From NCBI RefSeq assembly GCF_002387895.1, contig NZ_DGLI01000029.1:62001-126000 (forward strand): a DNA stretch of 64,000 nucleotides. The letters are read 5' to 3'. Made by a program: the position numbers and the translations under genes. Positions 58,762 to 64,000 of the stretch are shown piece by piece. The stretch's first letter is position 1, and every line of letters begins with the position of its first letter. The stretch comes from Clostridium sp. UBA4548. GTDB lineage: Bacteria > Bacillota > Clostridia > Clostridiales > Clostridiaceae. Under the pieces are notes generated by a model. That model was not told where the DNA came from, did not search any database, and saw only the letters and a list, made by a program, of their open reading frames with translations.

Positions 58762-59220
58762 GTGATAAAAATCAGTAATTTAAAGTTGAAAAATATAAAT
58801 AATAAACTTTTTAGCAGCAAGTCCTATAAAAACTTAAATAGGTTGATAGCTTTAACATATATTTTCTTTATGCTTATATATGTTTTTAGAGATAATCTTT
58901 ATAAGCTAGACAGTTCCTATATTACTATGCTTGCAGAAGTTGCACCAAATCTTATACCTAGCTTTCTATTCACTATTATTGGCATGTTCTATATAGTACC
59001 CCTTTTAAACGGAGCAAACTTAACAAATAAATCTAGGGTTATATGGATGATAAATTCTCTAAATATTTTGTGTTTTTTACTCATAGAGTATATCCACGTA
59101 GTTTTCAAATTAGGGTCATGGGATAATAATGATATAATTGCATCTTTAATAGGTATAGCAGTTGCTACAGTTATCTACTTTAAGTTAAGAAAGAATTTTG
59201 TAAAAGAATATGTTGAATAA
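58762..59220 (+). CDS. Four-helix membrane protein, unknown; start codon uncertain
   Basis: 152 residues from the GTG. Four hydrophobic segments (about 29-45, 59-80, 94-112 and 125-140). The GTG itself is part of GAGGTGAT, which looks like the ribosome site for a start a few bases further on, where the codon is ATC (58771). Either GTG is used with the weak AAGTGAG upstream, or an original ATG has become ATC. No family recognised. Confidence 0.55.
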   Translation: MIKISNLKLKNINNKLFSSKSYKNLNRLIALTYIFFMLIYVFRDNLYKLDSSYITMLAEVAPNLIPSFLFTIIGMFYIVPLLNGANLTNKSRVIWMINSLNILCFLLIEYIHVVFKLGSWDNNDIIASLIGIAVATVIYFKLRKNFVKEYVE

Positions 59221-59373
59221 AGCAGTAGTTAAGAGCATATTAGAAGTTATACTTTAATGCTATTTTCATATTGAGTCGTAAGGGTGAGATGTTGCGAAGT
59301 AGTGATACCTATTTAACAAACAGATAAACAGGAATCTTAATTATAAATTACTTATATAAATGGAGGTAAATGG

Positions 59374-59964
59374 ATGAGTGTTGAGATACGCAAGTTAATA
59401 CCAGAGCTTGCAGAAGAATACGTGCATTTTTTTGACACCACGCCACACGATAACAATGTGGATGAGCATAAATGTTATTGTGTGTGTTGGTGTAACGATG
59501 ATTATGAGGGCAAAGATTTTTCAACAGTAGAGAAAAGAAGAGAATGTGCCTTACAATATGTTAAAGGCAATAACATTCAAGGTTATCTTGCTTATAGTGG
59601 TGATACGGTGGTTGGATGGTGCAACGCAAATACGAAATCAGATTGTTTGAAATGCGCTAGTTGGCGAAGATTTATGGATTATGTACCTTTAGAGGAATCT
59701 AACACGGGCATAAAGGTGAAATCCATATTCTGTTTCGTGATTGCACCGGAGATGAAAAGAAAAGGCATTGCCAAACTGCTATTGGAGCGTGTGTGTAAGG
59801 ATGCCGTCCAGGATGGATTTGACTTTGTGGAGGCATACCCATACAAAGAATCTAGTTATCAATCATCAGATTTTGGCGGCCATTTTGAGATGTATAAAAA
59901 AAGTGGATTTAATGTGTCTTTTGAGACTGAACAAGGGCTTGTCATGAGGAAGCGGTTAAAGTAG
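59374..59964 (+). CDS. GNAT family N-acetyltransferase
   Basis: 196 residues. The GNAT acetyl-CoA motif is SIFCFVIAPEMKRKGIAKLLLERVCKDA, with strand DFVEAYPYKES and an end FEMYKKSGFNVSFE. The N-terminal half has a Cys-rich segment HKCYCVCWCNDDYEG typical of a subgroup of Firmicutes GNATs. The base composition is richer in G and C and uses codons such as GCG, CGT and CTG more than its neighbours, suggesting recent transfer. GGAGG precedes the ATG. Confidence 0.9.
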   Translation: MSVEIRKLIPELAEEYVHFFDTTPHDNNVDEHKCYCVCWCNDDYEGKDFSTVEKRRECALQYVKGNNIQGYLAYSGDTVVGWCNANTKSDCLKCASWRRFMDYVPLEESNTGIKVKSIFCFVIAPEMKRKGIAKLLLERVCKDAVQDGFDFVEAYPYKESSYQSSDFGGHFEMYKKSGFNVSFETEQGLVMRKRLK

Positions 59965-59988
59965 TACTTTTCAAAATAAGCAATATAT

Positions 59989-60023
59989 TAAGCTGACAGC
60001 TTCCAATTTATCGGTTAGCTTAT
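59989..60023 (+). terminator. Hairpin after the GNAT gene
   Basis: TAAGCTGAC pairs with GGTTAGCTTA (one G-U), followed by TTCGCATTTTCTT. Confidence 0.5.
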
Positions 60024-60138
60024 TCGCATTTTCTTATAGGATGAAGTGATATCTAATTATAAAAGCAAGAATTAGTTAGCAAATGAAATTTTGCTTTACA
60101 TGAATAAATGAAATTTAATTTTACTAGGAGTAGCGGTT

Positions 60139-60204
60139 ATGGAAAATAAATATATTGAACGCATTAAGAAAATTAATTATAAAAAAATGGCACTTTTATT
60201 ATAA
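60139..60204 (+). pseudogene. 21-codon N-terminal fragment of a lost gene
   Basis: AGGAG six bases before ATG, then a basic start MENKYIERIKKINYKKMALLL and TAA. It has a proper ribosome site but no body; it looks like a truncated gene start in an otherwise empty 410-base stretch. Confidence 0.35.
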
Positions 60205-60380
60205 AATATAAATTCCTTAGATTATATCGTTATAAAATTTTTATATTTAGATTATCTAGAAAATTAGAATGTTATTAAATATAGTGTGGTAAAAACAAGA
60301 CTGCTATAATAGATATATTACTAATATACAAGTAGTTACATTTATATTTCAGTATAATAGACTTAATAAGGAGTGATATG

Positions 60381-60767
60381 ATGAAAGAATTTAGGAATCC
60401 AGAAAATGTACATAGTCCTGTAGCAGCTTACTCCCATCAAATAGAAGTTTCAGGAGAAAAGCGCTGGTTAGTTTTATCTGGACAATTAGGAAAAGATGAA
60501 GCAGGAAATGTTCCCGAAGATCCAATTAAACAAATAGAATTAGCTATGGAGAACTTAGTTAAAAATCTTAATGCGGCCAATATGGAAGTTAAGGATATAG
60601 TGAAAATAGTGTTTTATATGGTGGGGAATATTGACAATGTTAAGCGACGTGAGGCTGTTTCTCAAGTATTAAAAGACCATGAACCATGTATGACTATGCT
60701 ATATGTAGCTTCTTTGGCAGATCCTACATTTAAAGTTGAAATTGATGCTTGGGCATGTTCAGAATAA
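60381..60767 (+). CDS. RidA/YjgF family protein
   Basis: 128 residues from the second ATG of ATGATG, which has the better spacing to AAGGAGTGAT. Family residues: HSPVAAYSHQIEV, SGQLGKDEAGNVPEDPIKQIELAMENLVKNLNAANMEVKDIVKI and the C-terminal VASLADPTFKVEIDAWA. RidA proteins hydrolyse reactive enamines/imines from PLP enzymes. The key Arg of true RidA near residue 105 (Arg in PARS/CRAA motifs) is replaced by EPCMTMLYVASL, so it may belong to another YjgF subgroup. Confidence 0.9.
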   Translation: MKEFRNPENVHSPVAAYSHQIEVSGEKRWLVLSGQLGKDEAGNVPEDPIKQIELAMENLVKNLNAANMEVKDIVKIVFYMVGNIDNVKRREAVSQVLKDHEPCMTMLYVASLADPTFKVEIDAWACSE

Positions 60768-60933
60768 TTTAATAAGAGTATGGTATAAACCTAATGCTGC
60801 TAGTAATGAATTCCTGCTAGCAGTTTTTGTTGTTATGATATTACTTTATCATATAGAGAGCTATAACTAACACTTAACTTGGTAATCAGTGTGAAATTGA
60901 TTTTTAGTCTTTAAAAGTTAACAATTTGGAATA

Positions 60934-60962
60934 TTTACACAACAATATTCGTAAGATATAAT
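60934..60962 (+). promoter_or_regulatory. Sigma-A promoter of the thi operon
   Basis: TTTACA, 17-base spacer, perfect TATAAT, start near 60969, just upstream of the riboswitch. Confidence 0.75.
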
Positions 60963-60985
60963 AAAACCATACAAATAAATATATG

Positions 60986-61068
60986 TGCTAGGGGTGCTGA
61001 AAAGCTGAGAGGGAGAAATCCTAACCCTTTGAACCTGATGTGATTAGAATCACCGTAGGAAAGCTGAA
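60986..61068 (+). ncRNA. TPP riboswitch (THI element)
   Basis: Consensus elements in order: GGGGTGC, CTGAGAGGGA, AACCCTTTGAACCTGATGTG, the P4/P5 arm ending CACCGTAGGAAAGCT. It binds thiamine diphosphate and, through the terminator that follows, lowers transcription of the thiazole genes when TPP is plentiful. Confidence 0.97.
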
Positions 61069-61092
61069 TTTAAGTTTATTAAAACAGAGATT

Positions 61093-61118
61093 AGCTTGCC
61101 CTTGGCAAGCTTTTTTAT
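61093..61118 (+). terminator. Expression-platform terminator of the TPP riboswitch
   Basis: AGCTTGCC-CTT-GGCAAGCT followed by TTTTTATTT. Confidence 0.93.
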
Positions 61119-61261
61119 TTATAGGAAACAAAATTCAAAGCTTCAACAATGGAAAAATTCTCCAAAGAATCTGTAGTTCTTTAAAAGAATTTAAACTTGA
61201 AGCCCTGTAAATACTTAAGAGTTTAGTATACTTACAATTTAAATATCAGGTCAAAGAACTC

Positions 61262-61297
61262 AGCCTCACCCTTAAAGGGTGGGGCTTATTTTATTTG
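61262..61297 (+). terminator. Second terminator in the thi leader
   Basis: AGCCTCACCC-TTAAA-GGGTGGGGCT followed by TATTTTATTTG, 145 bases after the riboswitch terminator and about 40 before thiS. It has no visible aptamer of its own. Confidence 0.8.
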
Positions 61298-61334
61298 TTT
61301 TAAGTAAAAGCATTTAAGAAAAAGGAGGGCCAAA

Positions 61335-61529
61335 ATGATAGTTAATGGTAAGGAAATGAATTTTGAAGAAAACTTAACAGTACTAGAGTTACTTAAAAAC
61401 CTTTCTATCTCAGAGAACAGGGTAGTTGTAGAAGTAAATTATAACATCATAACAAAGGAACAGTTTCTAGAAGTTATCTTAAATAAAGAAGATAAAGTAG
61501 AGATTGTAAGCTTTGTAGGAGGCGGTTAA
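61335..61529 (+). CDS. thiS: Sulfur carrier protein ThiS
   Basis: 64 residues, ubiquitin-like fold, ending in the required GG (FVGGG). The N-terminal MIVNGKEMNFEENLTVLELLKNLSI and VEVNYNIITKEQF are typical. Its C-terminal glycine is adenylated by ThiF and thiolated to give the sulfur donor for thiazole synthesis by ThiG. AAAGGAGGGCC precedes the ATG. First gene of the operon. Confidence 0.95.
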   Translation: MIVNGKEMNFEENLTVLELLKNLSISENRVVVEVNYNIITKEQFLEVILNKEDKVEIVSFVGGG

Positions 61530-61530
61530 G

Positions 61531-62337
61531 TTGAAGCTATATATCAATGAAAAGCTAATTGAAGTTCAAGAAGGAGAAACCGCTTTTTCCTTAAGAGATG
61601 AAAGAAAAAAAGAAGCAGATATTGTTATTCTTAATGGTTTTATTCTTAAGGAGGATACAGGACTTAAAGAAGGGGATAAACTGAGTTTTATAAAAAGAGG
61701 GGAAATCCCTTCAGAGGAGGACATGGAAGGGCTTTTAGTATCAAGGCATACTCCAGGGGTTCATGAGAAGTTGAAAAAGGCAACTGTAGGGATTGCAGGC
61801 CTTGGAGGCCTTGGATCTAATGTTGCTGTAGCCTTAGCAAGAGTAGGAGTAGGAAAACTAATACTTGTAGACTTTGATGTAGTAGAGCCAAGCAATTTAA
61901 ATAGGCAGCAATATTTTATAAAGCATATTGGCATGAAAAAAACTGAGGCACTAAAGAAGCTTTTAGAGGATATAAATCCTTTTATAACAGTGGAAATAGT
62001 GGATATTTACTTAGATAAAACCAATATAGAACAGGTGTTTAGTGAGGCCCAAATAATAGTTGAGGCTTTTGATAATCCAGTCTGTAAAGCAGAACTCACA
62101 ACTAAGGTGCTCACAAGGATGAAAGATAGGTATATTGTTGCAGCTTCAGGCATGGCAGGATATTTTTCAAATAATACAATTGTCACTAAAAAGCTAGGCG
62201 AGAGATTCTACCTAATTGGAGATGGGGTTTCAGAAGCTAAAGTAGGTTGTGGGCTTATGGCACCAAGGGTAAATATAGCAGCAAACCATCAGGCAAATAC
62301 GGTGATGAGAATAATTTTAGGGGAAACAGAGGTTTAA
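61531..62337 (+). CDS. thiF: ThiS adenylyltransferase ThiF with N-terminal ThiS-like domain
   Basis: 268 residues from TTG, with AGGAGGCGG at the end of thiS. The first ~62 residues form a second ubiquitin-like domain (KLYINEKLIEVQEGETAFSLRDE, LNGFILKEDTGLKEGDKLSFIKRGEIP) that lacks the terminal GG, so it is not a carrier. The E1-like core follows: nucleotide loop GIAGLGGLGSNVAVALARVGV, the Asp of LVDFDVVEPSNLNRQQYF and GVSEAKVGCGLMAPRV near the end. This is the ThiF family 2 form found in clostridia. It lacks the two CxxC zinc motifs of E. coli ThiF. Confidence 0.93.
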   Translation: MKLYINEKLIEVQEGETAFSLRDERKKEADIVILNGFILKEDTGLKEGDKLSFIKRGEIPSEEDMEGLLVSRHTPGVHEKLKKATVGIAGLGGLGSNVAVALARVGVGKLILVDFDVVEPSNLNRQQYFIKHIGMKKTEALKKLLEDINPFITVEIVDIYLDKTNIEQVFSEAQIIVEAFDNPVCKAELTTKVLTRMKDRYIVAASGMAGYFSNNTIVTKKLGERFYLIGDGVSEAKVGCGLMAPRVNIAANHQANTVMRIILGETEV

Positions 62338-62513
62338 GAAAATTGAACGAACTATTCAAGGTTAATTTTACAGTTACAAGTTATAAGAGCAACACAAAAG
62401 CTTAATTTGTATAAAAGTTACTGTATGAATAGAAAGAAAACTTCTTATCAGGCAATTAAAAAAACTAGGAAATTAAGTGATTGATTATAAAAATATAGAA
62501 AGAGGGGAATTGT

Positions 62514-63290
62514 ATGGACAATCTTATTTTAGGTGGAGTAGAGCTGAAAAGTAGATTATTTATAGGTACGGGAAAATATAGCACCAATGCTATGATGCCA
62601 GATATCATTAAGTCCTGTAATACTCAGGTGGTTACCACTGCTGTTAGAAGAGTAGATTTAGATGACAGGGAGGAAAACATACTAGGGCACCTTCCTAAGG
62701 ACATAGTGCTTTTACCTAACACTTCAGGAGCAAGAAATGCAGAAGAGGCAGTTAGAATTGCAAGACTTGCAAGGGCAATGGGTTGTGGAAACTGGGTAAA
62801 AATAGAGGTTATTTCTGATAATAAATACCTTTTACCAGACAACTTTGAAACCATTAAGGCAACAGAAATTCTTGCAAAGGAAGGATTTATAGTACTTCCT
62901 TATATGAGTCCAGATTTAATGTCAGCTAAAAGGCTTGTTGAGGCAGGAGCTGCTGCAGTTATGCCTCTTGGAGCACCAATTGGAACAAATAGAGGAATTA
63001 GAACTAAGGAACTTGTACAAATACTTATAGACGAAATAAAAGCACCAATCATAGTTGATGCAGGAATAGGAAGGCCATCAGCAGCAGCAGAGGCAATGGA
63101 GATGGGGGCAGCTGCAGTGCTTGTTAATACTGCAATTGCTTCAGCTGAAAATCCAATTGCTATGGCAGAAGCCTTTTCACTAGCTGTTAGAGCAGGAAGA
63201 ATTGCTTATAGAGCAAAGCTTGGGGAAGAGAAGAGATATGCAGACCCATCTTCACCATTAACAGGATTTTTATTTGAAGGTGATAAGTAA
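62514..63290 (+). CDS. thiG: Thiazole synthase ThiG
   Basis: 258 residues, TIM barrel. LFIGTGKYSTNAMM near the start, the Schiff-base Lys in NWVKIEVISDNKYLLPDN, then EAGAAAVMPLGAPIGTNRGI and IIVDAGIGRPSAAAEAMEMGAAAVLVNTAIA with the phosphate-binding loop. It joins deoxyxylulose phosphate, dehydroglycine and ThiS thiocarboxylate into the thiazole phosphate. A 176-base gap separates it from thiF; no terminator in it. GAGGGG precedes the ATG. The stop overlaps the ATG of thiH. Confidence 0.96.
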   Translation: MDNLILGGVELKSRLFIGTGKYSTNAMMPDIIKSCNTQVVTTAVRRVDLDDREENILGHLPKDIVLLPNTSGARNAEEAVRIARLARAMGCGNWVKIEVISDNKYLLPDNFETIKATEILAKEGFIVLPYMSPDLMSAKRLVEAGAAAVMPLGAPIGTNRGIRTKELVQILIDEIKAPIIVDAGIGRPSAAAEAMEMGAAAVLVNTAIASAENPIAMAEAFSLAVRAGRIAYRAKLGEEKRYADPSSPLTGFLFEGDK

Positions 63291-64000
63291 TGAGTTTTTA
63301 TGAAGAGTATGTTTCTTATAAGGGGTTTGACTTTGAAGATTTCTTTTCAAAGGTAACAAAGGAGCAGGTGTTAAGAGCTATTTATAAAGATAGATTAAGT
63401 CATATGGATTTTTTAACTTTGTTAGCTCCAGCGGCTGAACAGGTTATAGAGACTATGGCACAAAGGGCTCATATGCTTAATCTTCACCACTTTGGAAAGT
63501 CAATACTACTTTACACTCCAATATATATTGCAAATCATTGTGTAAATAAATGTGCCTATTGCAGCTATAACATAGAAAATCATATTGAAAGAAAGCAGCT
63601 TACTATGGCAGAAATTAAAAAAGAAGCTGAGGAGATTTCAAAAACGGGCTTAAAGCACATTCTGCTTTTAACTGGAGAATCAAAAAAGGATACTCCTCTT
63701 TCTTATATTATTGAAGCTATAGGGATATTAAAGAAGTATTTCCAGTCAGTTTCATTAGAAATATATCCTCTAAGTGAAGAGGAATATAGAGAGGTTGTAA
63801 AGGCGGGGGTAGATGGATTAACTGTATATCAGGAAGTATATGATGAAGAAATCTACGATAAAGTTCATTTGGCAGGACCAAAGAAAAACTATAAATTTAG
63901 ATTAGATGCACCAGAAAGAGGATGCAAGGCTAACATGAGGGCAGTAAATATAGGAGCACTTTTAGGACTAAATAATTGGAGAGTTGAAGCCTTTATGTCA
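63290..64000 (+). CDS. thiH: 2-iminoacetate synthase ThiH, 3' end beyond the window
   Basis: 237 codons visible, open at the end. The radical SAM cluster is CVNKCAYCSY (CxxxCxxC) at about residue 83, after the helical N-terminal cap ending HHFGKSILLYTPIYIANH. The TGESKKDTP loop and GLTVYQEVYDEEIYDKVHLAGPKKNYKFRLDAPER are family hallmarks. It cleaves tyrosine to p-cresol and dehydroglycine, the substrate of ThiG. The ATG shares its A with the thiG stop (TAATG), with AAGGTGATA as ribosome site. Confidence 0.95.
   Translation, partial: MSFYEEYVSYKGFDFEDFFSKVTKEQVLRAIYKDRLSHMDFLTLLAPAAEQVIETMAQRAHMLNLHHFGKSILLYTPIYIANHCVNKCAYCSYNIENHIERKQLTMAEIKKEAEEISKTGLKHILLLTGESKKDTPLSYIIEAIGILKKYFQSVSLEIYPLSEEEYREVVKAGVDGLTVYQEVYDEEIYDKVHLAGPKKNYKFRLDAPERGCKANMRAVNIGALLGLNNWRVEAFMS

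Noticed and set aside
1..64000. tRNA, rRNA, CRISPR array, transposase or prophage
   Set aside because: Read through on both strands for cloverleaf ends, repeat-spacer periodicity, and transposase or phage motifs; none was seen.

Overview
This is a low-GC, AT-rich Firmicutes chromosome segment, most likely from a Clostridium sensu stricto or close relative. The signs are strong AGGAGG-type ribosome binding sites, frequent TTG/GTG starts, many T-run hairpin terminators, spore-coat CotF-family genes, tandem DUF1659/DUF2922 genes, orphan sensor kinases of the kind that feed Spo0A, and a TPP-riboswitch-controlled thiS-thiF-thiG-thiH operon. I saw no rRNA, tRNA, CRISPR array, phage structural gene or transposase. 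Species cannot be fixed from the sequence.

Layout. 1-3.6 kb: end of a hybrid histidine kinase, a CheR-type methyltransferase and a membrane-anchored unknown. 3.6-9.8 kb: a lipase-like hydrolase, small membrane proteins, a CotF pair, a radical SAM protein with ComB, then a ThrE-type exporter pair. Between comB and the exporter, on the minus strand, lies what looks like an undescribed small RNA gene: consensus promoter, an SOS-box-like palindrome over the start site, three hairpins, a possible pseudoknot and a terminator. 10-19 kb: an AlkA-like glycosylase, a NapH-like Fe-S protein, a MATE pump, a cluster of DnaA-box-like sites far from any dnaA, DUF1659/DUF2922 genes, a mini chemoreceptor, twin 54-residue tail-anchored proteins and a PAS-PAS kinase.

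19.6-28.5 kb is an accessory region: about 18 small genes, all on the plus strand, each with its own ribosome binding site. Most encode small membrane or exported proteins. Recognisable ones are a GNAT, a fragment of rsgA, a lipoprotein, DUF5412, SdpI-like and VanZ-like proteins and a Trm112-methyltransferase. It resembles a collected set of envelope or immunity functions. 28.6-44.5 kb is mixed: PTS-like IIC, a rhomboid-fold pseudoprotease, PH-like membrane proteins, a TSCPD protein, an HD hydrolase, a tandem duplicated membrane pair, a SagB-type oxidoreductase, a CCC1-type metal transporter, a GntR/ABC operon whose ATPase has an in-frame TGA and whose promoter carries a perfect 19-bp palindrome, a possible spore-appendage-like protein and a C39-type peptidase.

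44.7-51 kb is a complete oppABCDF oligopeptide transporter. 51-60.8 kb holds small proteins, a beta-lactamase-fold hydrolase, two methyltransferases (the first behind a short leader peptide and a multi-hairpin leader that looks like ribosome-stalling attenuation), an ATC-hydrolase-like protein, an MFS transporter, a GNAT and a RidA protein. 61-64 kb is the thiazole branch of thiamine synthesis under a TPP riboswitch, with thiH running off the end. Product calls rest on motif recognition by eye; no database search was run. My hand-counted positions for short sites may be off by a base.
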